This document shows positions 47,731 through 59,640 of a DNA stretch of 64,000 nucleotides, one piece after another. Source of the DNA: Juglans regia (Eukaryota > Streptophyta > Magnoliopsida > Fagales > Juglandaceae); the NCBI RefSeq assembly GCF_001411555.2, contig NC_049905.1, positions 3,348,001 to 3,412,000 of the forward strand, read 5' to 3'. A model generated the notes under the pieces. The model was not told where the DNA came from and did no database searches. It saw only the letters and a list, made by a program, of their open reading frames with translations. Made by a program: the position numbers and the translations under genes. Numbering within the stretch: position 1 is the stretch's first letter; every line of letters starts with the position of its first letter.

Positions 47731-50700
47731 GTTCAGTTTGCCTATATGATTTTTATGCATGTACTTTGTTTGATTCCGGGGCGTCTCGATCTTTTGTGTC
47801 CGCCACTTTTGCACGGATGTGTAATCTAGTCACGGAGCCTTTATCACAATCTCTAGTAGTGGCACTTCCAAATGGTGAGATGGTGTGGTGCTCTAAAGTT
47901 GCTTTAGGCTGTCCTTTAGATTTTGGAGGAAGGACACTGGATGCAGATATGATTGTATTCAAGTTGTTTGGATTTGACATAATTTTGGGTATGGATTGGT
48001 TGTATCGATATTCTGCAAATATTGATTGTAGAAGTCGGGTAATTGGTTTTCAACTCTCGGATGATGATTATTTAGAATTCGCGGGAAGCAAGTTGAGGGC
48101 AAGACCAGCAATTATATCAGCAATTCAAGCTAGGAGAGATATAGCTTGTGGAGCAGATGCTTTTTTGGTTCAAGTCGTGTCTACGCCATCTGAGAAGAAG
48201 TCGTTAGTAGATATTCCAGTTGTGGACGAATTTCCTGATGTGTTTGTGGATGATTTGCCCGGATTGCCTCCCGTTCGCGATATGGAATTTGTTATTGATT
48301 TGGAACCTGGAGCAGCTCCTGTGCATAAAGCACCTTATCACATGGCACCGGCTGAATTAAAAGAGTTGAAGACTCAATTACAAGAATTGGTCGACAAGGG
48401 ATTTATTCAGCCTAGTACTTCGCCGTGGGGAGTGCCCGTGTTGTTTGTCAAGAAGAAAGATGGTACCCTTAGAATGTGTATAGATTATCGGGAGCTTAAC
48501 AAGGTGACTATTAAGAACAAGTATCCTCTACCTAGGGTTGATGATTTGTTTGACCAGCTTCAGGGAGCGTCTATCTTTTCGAAAGTTGACTTGAGGTCAG
48601 GTACTATCAACTGAGGATAAGGGATAAGGATGTGCCCAAGACTGCTTTCAGAACGAGGTATGGGCATTTTGAATTTAAAGTAATGTCTTTTGGGTTAGCT
48701 AATGCCCCTGCCGCTTTTATGGATTTAATGAATCAGGTGTTTCGACCATTTTTGGATTCTTTTGTGGTGGTGTTTCTCGACGACATTTTGATTTATTCTC
48801 GAGATTTGGAAGAGCATGCTTGCCACCTTCGTCTGACGCTTGATAAGTTACGAGAACATCAATTGTACGCTAAGCTAAGCAAGTGTGAATTCTGGTTAGA
48901 AGAAGTTAAATTTCTTGGTCATGTGATTTCCCAAGAGGGAGTGGCAGTAGATCCAAGTAAAGTGGAAGCTGTTTTGTCATGGCTTCGCCCTTCAACAGTT
49001 CGTGAGATACGAAGTTTCTTGGGACTTGCTGGATATTATCGAAGATTTGTGGAAGGTTTTTCTCGACTATCAGGACCTCTCACTGCCTTGACAAGGAAGA
49101 ATGTTGAATTTGTATGGTCTGACAAATGCGAGAGAAGTTTTCTAGAGTTGAAAAGAAGATTGACAACGGCACCTGTTTTGGCACTTCTGGAACCGCACAA
49201 GCCATTTGTATTTTTAGTGATGCATCCAAATTCAGGTTGGGATGCGTTCTTATGCAAGAAGGACGGGTTGTGGCTTATGCATCTCGTCAGCTGAAAATTC
49301 ATGAAAGGAATTATCCTACCCATGATTTGGAGTTGGCGGCAATAGTTTTTGCTCTCAAGATTTGGCGGCATTATTTGTATGGTGAAGCCTATGAAGTTTA
49401 TACTGATCACAAGAGCCTGAAACATCTGTTTACTTAGAAGAATCTCAACATGAGGCAGAGACGGTGGTTAGAGCTGATTAGCGACTACCAATGTGAAATC
49501 AAGTATTATCCAGGAAAGGCAAATTTAGTCGCTGATGCCTTGAGTAGAAAGTCGCAACAAGTGGATGAAGCGGAGTCATCAGATGTGGACTCTCTCCTTT
49601 GTGGAATGAGAAGACTTCTTATTGAGAGTTCGCAGCAAGAGGAATTATTATCTTCAGTCTTGGATGTCCGAGTAGTGGATTTTGAAGAATTAAAGACTCT
49701 TCAAAGAAGGGATCCTAAGTTGTTGGCTATCAGGAAAAGAGTCAGGAAGTCTAGAGGACCCTTGCATTATAGCTTGGATAAGGATGGTATTCTTCGGTTT
49801 CGGGATCGTAGAGTGATTCCCCGAGATTCTGAATTTAAAGAGCGGATTTTAGCAGAAGCTCATGCGGCTCCTTATTCGGTTCATCCAGGAAGCACGAAGA
49901 TGTATAGAGATTTAAAGAAGAATTTCTGGTGGGAAGGAATGAAGTTGGACATCGCTTTGTTTATTGAGAAATGTGACACGTGCCGTCAAGTGAAGGCTGA
50001 GCATCAGAGACCTGCTGGTAGACTTCAACCTCTCCCTATTCCAGAGTGGAAGTGGGATGATATTTCTATGGATTTTGTGGTAGGTTTGCCGAGGACTCCT
50101 AGTGGGAAGAACTCCATTTGGGTGATTGTGGATCGGTTGACCAAGAGTGCCCATTTCTTGCCTGTTAATAATACTGACTCTTTGGGTAAGTTGACTTGGA
50201 TATATGTCAAGGAGATAGTGCGTTTGCATGGAATACCCAAGAGTATCGTGTCAGATCGGGACCCGCGATTCACGTCCCATTTTTGGAAAAGTTTGCAGGC
50301 AGCCTTAGGCACTAAGTTGAAGTTTAGTTTTGCATATCACCCCCAAACGGACGGCCAATCAGAGCATACTATTCAGACTCTGGAGGATATGTTGCGGTCT
50401 TGTGTCATGGAATTCCAAGGAAGTTGGGAGAATCACTTACCGCTTATTGAGTTCTCTTATAATAACAGTTTTCATTCCTCCATTCAGATGGCCCCGTATG
50501 AAGCTTTATATGGACGGAAGTGCAAATCGCCTTTATGTTGGGATGAAGTTGGCGAGAACAAATTGTGTGGGCCTGAGATAATTCAAGAAATGAAGGATCA
50601 AGTTCAGTTTATAAGGAAGAAGATGGCTGAAGCGCAAAGTCGCCAGAAGAGTTACGCAGATACAAGAAGAAGAGACTTATCCTTTGAAGAAGGTGATTGG

Positions 50701-51111
50701 GTTTATCTTAAAGTCTCTCCTATGAAAGGCGTTAAGTGCTTTGGTAAGAAAGGAAAGCTTAGTCCAAGATATGTTGGCCCTTTTCAGATCGTAGAGAAGG
50801 TTGGGCTTGTTGCTTATTAAGTTGCCTTGCCAGATTATTTTGGGGATGTTCATGATGTGTTTCATGTGTCTTCATTGAAGAAGAGTTTTGGACAGCAAGA
50901 GCCACATTTTGTTGATCCCGAACACATTCAACTGCGGCCTAACCTTACTTATGAAGTTGGCCCAACATAGATCGTGGATTGGAAAGAGCAAGAATTAAGG
51001 TCCAAGACAATACCTATGGTGAAAGTGTCATGGGGTGATCCGTTGGCTCAAGATTTCTCTTGGGAAAGAGAAGCTGATATGAGAAAGCAATATCCATACT
51101 TGTTCGATTAA
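47731..51111 (+). pseudogene. Gypsy-2 pol: protease, RT, RNase H, integrase, chromodomain-like tail
   Basis: Protease: '[20 protein letters not shown]' and '[10 protein letters not shown]'. RT: '[20 protein letters not shown]' and '[18 protein letters not shown]', a one-base loss near 48602, then '[13 protein letters not shown]' at about 48765. RNase H follows after a frame change near 49230 ('[17 protein letters not shown]', '[12 protein letters not shown]' then TAG at 49435). Integrase H2C2 knuckle near 49860-49990, core 'IVSDRDPRFTSHFW' and 'YHPQTDGQSE', with an open frame 49450-50820. A TAA at 50818 precedes 'DVHDVFHVSSLKKSF'. The tail 'IVDWKEQELRSKTIPMVKVS' ends at TAA 51109. Catalytic residues are kept; five lesions break the frame. 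Confidence 0.93.
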
Positions 51112-51208
51112 TCTGGACGGTATGTTTTAAGCCTGCTTTTAGTTAAATCTTATTCCTGTCTTAGCTTTAATGTTTGACCTTGCTAATTTCGAGGACGAAA
51201 TTTTTATT

Positions 51209-51221
51209 AAGGGGGGGAGGA
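51209..51221 (+). promoter_or_regulatory. Gypsy-2 polypurine tract
   Basis: 'aagggggggagga' directly before the 3' LTR start 'tgtaacaccc'; primes plus-strand DNA synthesis. Confidence 0.9.
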
Positions 51222-53421
51222 TGTAACACCCTGTATTTTAGTGTATTTTTAATGAAGGAATTTATTTTATTGATGCAAAAATTTATCCTCTTGCTTCATA
51301 ATTATTAAATTTTAGTTAGGTTATTTTTATGATTTTTAGTTTACGAAAATTATTTTTGTTGAGCGCTTTCGTAAATTAATTATTGTTGTGTGTTTAAATT
51401 TCTTCTCGAATTAAATTAAATTATTATCGGGTTTAATTATTTATTTTAATTATAATCATTGTGTTTGAAATATTTTATTTCACTAGCTGTTTTAAAATCG
51501 TTTCCGTTGGATCATTTTTGTGACCCAAAATGTGAGGATTGGACCTCATTTTTTTCCCTACATTTTTCCTTTTTGTTTTTTTCTTCTCACCTTTTTCTTT
51601 TTCTTTCTTCTTTCTTTTCTTTTTCTTTTTCTTCTTCTTTCTCCTCCCCTTCCCGCGCGCGACGTCTCTCTCTCTCTCTCCCCGTGCGTTTCGTCCCTCC
51701 ACCTAGCCCGCCGCCATGCCCGACACTGCCCAGCCCACTGCCTCCCCTACCGGCCGGCGACACCACCCCACAAATCTCAGCCTCTAACTTGCCACCAGTA
51801 GCCTCCACGCACGGCTTGAAGCCACGGCGTTCATTTCGCTCGAGCGCCGCCGTCGCGCCACCACCGGCCACCATCTCTTGACCACTTCATCCCCGACCCC
51901 TTAGCAACCCAATGGACCCAACCCCAGCTCCGATCTGCCACTGGTGAAGCTCCACCATCCACTTTTCCGTTTTGGGTATTTTTGGCCTTAAACCACCCTT
52001 TGCGCCGCCACCCATGGCCAACCACCCCCACCACTAGCTTCACCGACCTCCCTAGGCCTTACTCTATCAAATTTGGGTCTTCGTTTGTCACCGTTGAAAA
52101 GTTGGTATTTGTGACCCACGGCCACAGTGTATTTTACACTGTTGCGTTGCTCAGATGTCACCTCTTGCAACTTTGTGATCCTTCGGAAATTGCTATATTG
52201 CACTGTAAATATTTTTCCAAAGAACTTTCATAATTTAAATGTATTTTTGCACTAACTCATTTCACTGTATTTGGTTGAACATGCTGGACTGAGTCCGAGG
52301 AGTTCGGGGGTTGGATGGATTTGTGATTGGAGTTGTTTGATTGGGTTTGTTGGGATTGGTTATTGATGGTTGTTGGATTGGTGTTGGTACATGTGCATTT
52401 CATTATTTCATGCATGTTCATGTTTGTAAAGGAAACTGGGTTTTCGTATATTGCATTCATGTTCATGCATGATTTGGAAAATTGTGATTTCATGTGAAAA
52501 TGGATTGTGGGTGCGTGTGTATCACGACCCCAAGCCGAGATGGGGTATTATCTCAGTGGAGCTCCTCTGGTTACTCGGGAGCAGAATATACTGAGTAACG
52601 TCCCCTGAATTGTCGCCGGGCGACAATGGGATCGGACGAGATGGTCTCGTGCCGACTCCATGGTCCTTCTACTGGCGAGGACTAGAGGATGTCTGGCCAC
52701 ATACGCGCTGGGCGCAGAACTGGGCATCACTCGTTGCGTAGTGTGGATGCTTGGCCATGTACGCGCCGGGCGTGGAACTGAGCACCGCTACGAAGCCAGG
52801 ACGTGCGGATGGTCCAAAGGTGAGGCCATGGTGCATATGGAATTAATGAACTATTTTCGAGGAAAATTGTGTGCGTTGGATTTCTGTGTAAAATATTTTC
52901 TGGGAAAATGTTTTACGGATATTTTGGGCCAAAATGGGATTTTGGCGTGTGTTGAAAATAATCATTTTCGGGGAAAATGATGTGTTGAGAAAAAATGCAT
53001 ATTTCTTCATGTGCATGCATGTTAGTTGCATTTAATGTATTTTATATTACGTGGTTATTTTGGGTTATACTTACCTGCGATACCATTTTGTGGTAACGCA
53101 GATTTTGTTGTAGATGAGGAGGAGGAGGGCGAGCCTGAGGAGACAGCTCCGCCCGAGGAGTGATCTGGGATCACTCGCTTATTTATCTGAAATTATTGTA
53201 TTATATTTTATTATGGATGACTGTATAACTACTACTTAAATTTTACTGATGTTTTGATTGTAAATAAATTCTGGTACTTAGTTGACCATCCGCTGCGTTA
53301 TTTTTTTGTACACCGTTGCATGTACACACACTGGCACTTTGTTGGGATGTGTGACCGTGTTGTCACCATCCTGGCGTCTCGATCCCCGTATTTTTATATA
53401 AGGGGGATTGGGGACGCCACA
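51222..53421 (+). repeat. Gypsy-2 3' LTR
   Basis: Partner of 44095-46287, same start and 'gggacgccaca' end, followed by TTTTT. Carries the perfect 19-nt inverted repeat at 52609-52627. Confidence 0.93.
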
Positions 53422-53480
53422 TTTTTCATCAAACAAAGTTTAGAGATAAATTTGATGAAACCAATAACAATGCTTAGAGC

Positions 53481-53857
53481 TTGCTAGTATAGAGTGCGAG
53501 GCCAAGCAACAAATATATAAGATGATGAGAAGTACTGTCAGTCATAAAGGGATTAAATAAAAATAATGTCACAAATTGACATGATTTTAAATGGTCCATC
53601 AGATCTACTTTACAATAAAGTAATTTTATAATCTAGCAAACTATACCAAACCGTATTATTAATTTATAAAATTACTTTTGTATAATATTTTTTTGTAACC
53701 AGAGTATTACATACTTAATTTGTCATATGATCAAAGTGATCTAATGACCATCTACTCATTTAATATATATATATATATATATTAATATATTTTGATTTTG
53801 TCATATATAGTGATCATCATTAATATCTGATATCTGATCATGAAATACTATAATATA
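53481..53857. repeat. Duplicated locus segment, copy C, with a small insertion
   Basis: 'agagtgcgaggccaagcaac' and 'atatataagatgatga' match copies A and B. About 180 bp (roughly 53535-53715) absent from A and B follow, AT-rich and MITE-like ('tctactttacaataaagtaa'). Homology then resumes at 'atatgatcaaagtgatct'. Confidence 0.65.
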
Positions 53858-54030
53858 TTACCTATCAGACCCTTTGAGGTGAGGTTCCAGACTTTTGAGG
53901 TGATTGCCCATGTTGTTGATCAACTTTTCTGGAGTTTTGATCTCTAATATTGGAGCCAACAATTTATTGAGTTCTCACATCATCATTAAGTCCACTAATG
54001 GCTCCATTCAGGGGATCATATTAAGAATGA
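53858..54030 (-). pseudogene. Degenerate terminal exon of the unrecognised gene family (copy C)
   Basis: Minus strand ends 'HLKSLEPHLKGSDR' then TAA at 53858, parallel to copy A's 'NGHLEKRSDKK'. Upstream 'ELNKLLAPILEIKTPEKL' aligns with the 'ELIDIINSLA' region. An in-frame TGA precedes it, and the truncated copia at 54031 cuts off the rest. Clearly a pseudogene. Confidence 0.55.
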
Positions 54031-54356
54031 TGCAGAAGCAAGAGGAAGGTGCAGAAGCAAGAGGAAGGTGCAGAAGCAAGGAAGAAGATGATGCAACTGA
54101 CTTGTACACATGCACATGGAATGCAAATAACAGAACGCATAGACACACAATAGAGACGCACTCAGTGGCTGGGAGAATAATTCCGTGTGTATATCTGTCA
54201 TGTACAATGACTATTTATAATTACATAGAATTGATAAATGAAATATTAAATAAACAATGTGTATTTACAGCTCATCAAATAAATTTAATTTCTTCATACT
54301 TCATCAATTTGGTGGTCTTGTATGTGTTTGACAATATTCCTCTTGTAACTTCAATA
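54031..54356 (-). repeat. LTR (3') of deleted copia, with internal 19-bp tandem units
   Basis: Plus strand starts with 'tgcagaagcaagaggaagg' repeated twice and partly a third time (54031-54080); the 5' LTR has fewer units. The LTR ends 'aacttcaata', where the element start should be TG but both LTRs have TA. Confidence 0.85.
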
Positions 54357-54408
54357 GCCCCCCACAAGGTGGAGAGTAAATGTTGATGACTACCATCTTG
54401 AGCAATAA

Positions 54409-55763
54409 TCAGTTGAATGCAGGAGAGCATAATGGTTTGGTAAGTAAATCTGCTAACTGAAAAGAGGAGAAGACGTGAGCAGTTTTTACTTGTCCTTCGG
54501 AGATCTTATCACGAACTACATGGCAGTCAAGTTCGATGTGCTTCGTGCGTTCATGAAATATGGGGTTTGCAGCAATATGCAGAGCAACATGATTATCGTA
54601 GTAGAGTGTAGATGGAGTGCCAACGGTGAGGCGCAGATCACTGAGTAAGTAGCGAATCCAAGTGAGTTCGCATATGACGGCAGCCATTGCTCTATATTCT
54701 GATTTAGCAGAGGACCTGGAAATGGTGTTCTATTTTTTTTATTTCCATGAAACCAGAGAGGTCCCAATGAATACACAAAATCAGGTGGTGGACCGTCGTG
54801 TGTCTGGGCAATTTGGCCAATTGGTGTCGACATATGCTACAAGCTCCAAATTCAAACTAGCAAGGAGAAAAATAGCCTGGCTAGGGGTTCCTTTAATATA
54901 TTTAAGAACTTTGATCACAACATCATAATGCGGAATGCATGGATTTTCCATAAATTGACTTAGCAAGTTGACACTATAACTCAAATCAAGCCTTATGTTG
55001 GTCAAATAAAGCAGTTTGCCAACTAATTTTCGATAGAGTATAGGGTCATGGAAAAGATTACCTTCATCTTTCTTGAGTTTGCTGTTTGGTTCCATTGGCA
55101 ATGGAGAGGGCTTTGCTGCAAGGAGGCCTGTTTTCGAGAGTACATCCAGTGCATATTTGCGCTGGCAGATTTGGATCCTTGCTTTGGAACGTCCAATTTC
55201 CATTCCAAGAAAATAACGTAATGGTCCCAATTGTTTTATGCGAAATTTCATTTCCAAGAAATGTATGACAGCACGGCTTGAGCTAGAATTTGAACTCATG
55301 AGGCTGACATCATCAACGTACACGAGGAGGGCAAGAAATGAATCATCTGTGTATTTGGTAAATAAGCTGTAATGGGCCTTTGATTGGGTGAAACCAAATT
55401 CAGCTAAAGTTGATGCCAGCTTTGTATTCCATTGACGAGAAGCTTGACGAAGGCCATACAAGCTTTTCGGTAAACGGCAAACTTGTTTGGTTTTGGCTGC
55501 ATGGTGACCAGGAGGTGGCCGCATGTAAATTTCTTCAGCGAGATCGCCATATATGAAGGCTTTGTTGACATCGAGTTGTTGGAGATCCCAACCTTTGATG
55601 GCAGCAACTGCTAGTAGACATCGAATTGAAACTAATTTAGCAACGGGGGAAAATGTATCGTGAAAATCAATACCTTGACGTTGGATGAATCCCTTTGCCA
55701 CTAGTCGCGCCTTAGCACGTTTGATTTTTCCATCAGCCTGGAATTTGTACTTGTAAATCCACT
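54409..55763 (-). pseudogene. Deleted copia: reverse transcriptase and RNase H
   Basis: One long open frame (55854-54781) begins inside the LTR and enters RT at 'KWIYKYKF'. It shows 'FSPVAKLVSIRCLLA', 'LQQLDVNKAFIYGDL', 'LYGLRQASRQWN', catalytic 'LLVYVDDVSLM' and 'KLLYLTNIRLDLSYSVN'. RNase H follows after a frame change near 54785, with 'LYYDNHVALHIAAN' and 'HIELDCHVVRDK' to 54409. RT is largely intact although the element lacks gag and integrase. Confidence 0.9.
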
Positions 55764-56070
55764 TGCAGAAGCAAGAGGAAGGTGCAGAAGCATGGAAGAA
55801 GATGATGCAACTGACTTGTACACATGCAGATGGAATGCAAATAACAGAGTGCATAGGCGCACAATAGAGACACGCTCAGTGGCTGGGAGAATAATTTTGT
55901 GTGTATATCTGTCATGTACAATGACTATTTATAGTTACATAGAATTGATAAATGAAATATTAAATAAATAATGTGTATTTACAGCTCATCAAATAAATTT
56001 AATTTCTTCATGCTTCATCAATCTGGTGGTCTTGTATGTGTTTGACAATATTCCTCTTGTAACTTCAATA
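55764..56070 (-). repeat. LTR (5') of deleted copia
   Basis: Matches 54031-54356 closely ('ggctgggagaataattttgt', 'atgtacaatgactatttata'). Confidence 0.85.
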
Positions 56071-56275
56071 GATCACTATCGATCAAGTTGATTTTGTGCA
56101 AGTTAGCCTTATCGCACCTAAAAATGGGTCAGAGTGCTTAAAACTAGCAATCATAACCAGACCGCGCAGATAGGTCAATTCCGACAAACCACGTCCAAAA
56201 TAGAACTACCCAATTATTCCAGTTTATATAAACCTGATGGGAATGTCTATAAAAAGATATTCACGTTGTTGTAGG
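56071..56275. repeat. Duplicated locus segment, copy C (right part)
   Basis: Matches 42522-42715 of copy A ('aagttgattttgtgcaagtt', 'catgaccagaccgc'-like words, 'tctataaaaagatattcacg'). Homology ends abruptly at 56275 where copia-2 begins. Confidence 0.75.
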
Positions 56276-59058
56276 TGGGTGTATTGCTGTCTAGCTCAAT
56301 CTGAACTTCTAGGAGGTGTGATATGCACTAAGTCATTAGGAGAAGATGATGAATGAGGGGTTTGAGATGAGGGGATACGAGGCTGAGTAGTTGGGGACTA
56401 TTCAAGTGATGGGGAGTTGCTATCAAGTGAATCAGGTGATGAAGGATCTGTATGAGTGTCTGAGTGTAGTATTGTTTCATGATAGGAAAAGGTGGAGTCT
56501 GATAGTGGTGAAGGAAGGACTAAACCAGGTGGAGAATTGGAATGGATGGTGTTGAAGCTAGGATCTTGAAAAGAGAAGGTGGACTCGTAGGAAATGACAT
56601 CCCTTGAAATAAAACAGGAATGATTCTCTAAGTCATAGAATTTATATCCTTTGACACCTGCTGGATAGCCAAGAAAGATGCACCTCTTAGCTCTAGGACT
56701 TAGTTTGGTTCTGTAATGCTTGAGGGTAGGTGCAAAACAAAGGCATCAAAATACCCTTAGATGTGTGTATGATACACTGTTGAGAAGAGGACCTCAAAGC
56801 GGGACTTATTGTTCAAAGTGGGAGTGGGTATTTTGTTAATGAGGTGGGTGGCTATCATGACAGCATCCCCCCAAAAATAAAGAGGCAAAGAAGCTTGAGA
56901 GACGAGGGCTCTAGCCACACATAAAAGGTGATGATGTTTTCTCCCAACCACCCCATTCTATTGATGGGTATAAACACAAGTCTTTTGGTGCTAAATTCCA
57001 TTGGAACTGTAGAAAATGGGCATGTCGAAATCCAGTCCATTGTCAGAATTGATTTGTTTTACTTTGGCATTGAATTGAGTGTTAATCATGTGAACAAAAT
57101 TCTGCAAAAAGGTCCTTGTCTGAAATTTTAATTTCATCAAATAAATCCAAGCGACCCGAGAGTGATCATCAGCTATAGTTAAGAAATAATGATGGCCCTG
57201 GATTGATGCTTGTGAATAAGGCCCCCAAATGCCACAATGAACTAGTTCTAAAGTGCAAGAGGTACTTAGATTGAATGATTTTCTTTTCTGTTTAGCCTAA
57301 TGGAAAATATTACATTGCATAACTTTGTTACTTTCTACATTAGGAACATAAGACTCAATTACATTCACCTCGGTTGAGAAGTGCGTCCTAACCTAAAGTG
57401 CCAAAGATGAAATTTCTGATGATGGTTTGCTTGAGCAATTTGACTGACAGTGTGACTAGAAGGGTGTGAACCATTGACTGTGTTGCAGCTAGGTGGATTG
57501 AAAGTGAGAAAGTAAAGGCAATTGTGTACTCTAGCAAGTCCAATCGTCATCAATGAAGAAAGGGTATGTATGAAGCACAGTTTGTTTAGAAAAATAAGGC
57601 AAAGTGAGGTGCTGTGAGTGAGCTTGTTAACAGAGATTAAGTTGAAGGTGAATGATGGTACACAGAGTACATTGTTGTGGGTTAATGAATCAAGCAGTTG
57701 CATAGTTCCAATGTGAGTTATCTTGGCTTGAGTTTTGTTAGGTAATTAAACAAAGGAATGGGTCTCACAACTGATGGAAGTAAGCAGAGATGTAGAGCAG
57801 ACCATATGGTTTATAACTCCAGTGTCAAGAATCCAAGGTGCAACTTGTGAGTTAGTTGGGTGATGCTTTGAAAGAGTGTTCATGATCAGTTGCAGAAAAA
57901 ATGGATGAATTTGGCAAGGAATGAGCAGTAGAAGGATGTAAATTTGTACCTACCAAGTTGGAGGAATGAGGAACACCTGTTGTGGTTTTAGCATGCTTAT
58001 CTTGGTCAGGTGATGGAGGGTTACCAACATTGAGCTGAGATATTTTATCATTGACAAGTGCAAGGAGCTTTTGAATTTGAGCTTCAGTAATGCGCAACTG
58101 TGGTCCTTCCATGGGTGCTCTCTCATGGCTTTGTGATGTGACTTGGTTTGTGAGTGTCCAGTTGAGAATCCTCCTTTTGACTTGGTGAATTTGAAGTTTG
58201 GAGAGAAACCAATCAGTCGATAACACTTGTCCTTAGTGTGTCCACTCTTACCACAGTGGTAGCAGGTTAGCTCAACCTTGTTTTTCTTCTTTCCCTGAGA
58301 TTGGAATGTTGCCAAGGCTGAGGTCTCATGATTAGGCAGCAAGAGGGCAAGAGTTTCCCTCTTCCTTTCTTCCTACAAAATTACTGAAAAGATCCTATCC
58401 AAAGATGGCATAGGAGTCATCAAAATAATCTGCTCCCTTATGCTATCAAAGCTGCATTCAATCCCATTAGAAATTTAAAAATACAATCTATCTGTTGATC
58501 CTCAACAAGAGTTTTTATAATGTTACAAGTACACCGGCCACAAGAACAATGAGGAAAGGGTCTGTAGTTGTTCAATTCTTCCCAAGCAGCATTGAGTTGG
58601 GTAAAGTAGTCACTTATAGATTGAGATCCTTGTATGATGGAGGAAAGCTGCTGTCGGAGCTGGTAAATCCTTACATTGTCTGGTTGTGCAAATCGAGTCT
58701 TGAGTTTATCCCATGCTATTTTGGCAGAGCTAATGTACAAAACATTAGATGTAATCTCCTTAGAAATGGAGTGTAAAATTCATGATAGGATGAGGTTGTT
58801 AGACCTCAACCAGGGTATGTAGGGAGGATTTGTGAGGGCAAGTGTTTCGATGGTTCCATCAAGGAACCCAAGTTTGTTCTTGATGGAGATTGCTAGTGTG
58901 AATGATCAGTTCCATGAGAGATAGTCAGGTCTTGTCAAGTGTGGAGTGACCACCATAATATTGACATTATCACTATGGTGCAGGAAGAAGGGACTGTTGG
59001 GATTTTCAGATGGAGATGAGTTGTGAGAGGTGTTAACAGAAGAAGCTTCATCAGCCAT
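56276..59058 (-). pseudogene. Copia-2 gag, protease and integrase remnant
   Basis: ATG at 59058 starts a gag like copia-1. 'VRIYQLRQQLSSIIQGSQSI' lies at 58438-58740, and the knuckle C-Y-H-C-G-K-S-G-H-T-K-D-K-C near 58240. The protease region near 57810-57840 reads 'WILDTGVINHMVCSTSL'-like residues. GAG-pre-integrase 'KFHLWHFRLGRTSQPR' near 57400. Integrase 'VGRKHHHLLCVARALVSQAS' and 'INKIPTPTLNNKS' at 56757-56951. A Ser/Pro-rich linker follows to 56276. Multiple stops and frameshifts. Confidence 0.85.
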
Positions 59059-59162
59059 TGTGACAACAACACAATCAGTGAGATGAAACTATAAGAAGAT
59101 TATATTAATAGAAACAGAGAAAGTCAGTATCAGGAATCATAAATGACCCCGCTCTGATACCA

Positions 59163-59640
59163 TGTTGAAGAAATGAAAAACAAGTTGATGAATATGATGA
59201 GTGTGCTGAAGGTGAAAAACAGATAGGTGAATTGAGAGAATTGTTTGAGCCGAGCACTAATGAAGAGAAGAAAAAAGGCTTTTCTCATTAAGTTGTATCT
59301 GCTGTATACAAACCTAAATATATAGAACATGTACATAAAGCATAAGTGCCAAAATTAGAAAAAGAACAGAAGGGACCAATTTTGCCTATTGTATATAAAA
59401 GAATACTTTTTGTCTGCTTTATTTCTAGCCAACTTTATCAAATGGCTGCTATGTCATGCTCCCACTATCACCCTTTGTTTCATCCATTCTGGTCACAGCA
59501 AGTGCACTACCATGATGTGCATTGTCTGATGCCTCAAGTGTCCATTGGACAGCAGCTTTATGCTACGATTTTTAAGCAGCTTCATGCTGCAAGCCTTGGA
59601 CGGTAGCTTCATGTTGCTGGTTTTTTAATGAACTTTGTGA
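59163..59640 (-). repeat. Copia-2 5' LTR
   Basis: Plus strand begins 'tgttgaagaaatgaaa' beside 'gctctgatacca' (minus-strand primer site). It ends 'gaactttgtga', so on the minus strand the LTR starts TCACAAAGTTC, like copia-1's TCACAAAACTC. It abuts a cut-off LTR of the non-autonomous copia. Confidence 0.85.

Larger units (their letters stand above)
44095..53421 (+). mobile_element. Gypsy-2: Ty3-gypsy (Tekay-like chromovirus) element
   Basis: Plus-strand element of 9.3 kb with LTRs 44095-46287 and 51222-53421 flanked by TTTTT (44090-44094 and 53422-53426). Primer site TGGTATCAGAGC is at 46290 and purine tract 'aagggggggagga' at 51209-51221. Gene order: gag, intron-like segment, protease, RT, RNase H, integrase, chromodomain-like tail. 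LTRs are very similar (about eight differences in the first 300 bp by eye), so this is a relatively young insertion despite several coding lesions. Confidence 0.95.
43711..53478. mobile_element. MITE split by gypsy-2
   Basis: The left end (43711) reads 'agcattaatattggactcat'; the right end at about 53450-53478 is the inverted 'gatgaaaccaataacaatgc'. The ends share AGCATT..TATTGG..TCATCAAA. Only about 440 bp belong to the MITE: 43711-44094 and 53427-53478. Gypsy-2 and its TTTTT duplication sit between. The interior is AT-rich and non-coding with internal inverted words ('caacttt', 'atacatttaagtt'). Confidence 0.65.
54031..56070 (-). mobile_element. Internally deleted Ty1-copia element
   Basis: Minus-strand element with 3' LTR 54031-54356 and 5' LTR 55764-56070. 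The 5' LTR end is joined directly to the middle of RT ('KWIYKYKFQADGKIKRAKAR'). Primer site, gag, protease, integrase and early RT are absent. The purine tract (minus strand 'ccaccttgtgggggg') is present. No clear target duplication ('aatga' against 'gatca'). Confidence 0.85.
56276..59640 (-). mobile_element. Copia-2: truncated relative of copia-1 (5' half only)
   Basis: Minus-strand element with its 5' LTR (59163-59640), primer site (59151-59162), gag, protease and integrase, ending at 56276 in the linker before RT. RT, RNase H and 3' LTR are gone. Gag and integrase resemble copia-1 ('DYFTQLNAAWEELNNYRPF'). Confidence 0.88.
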
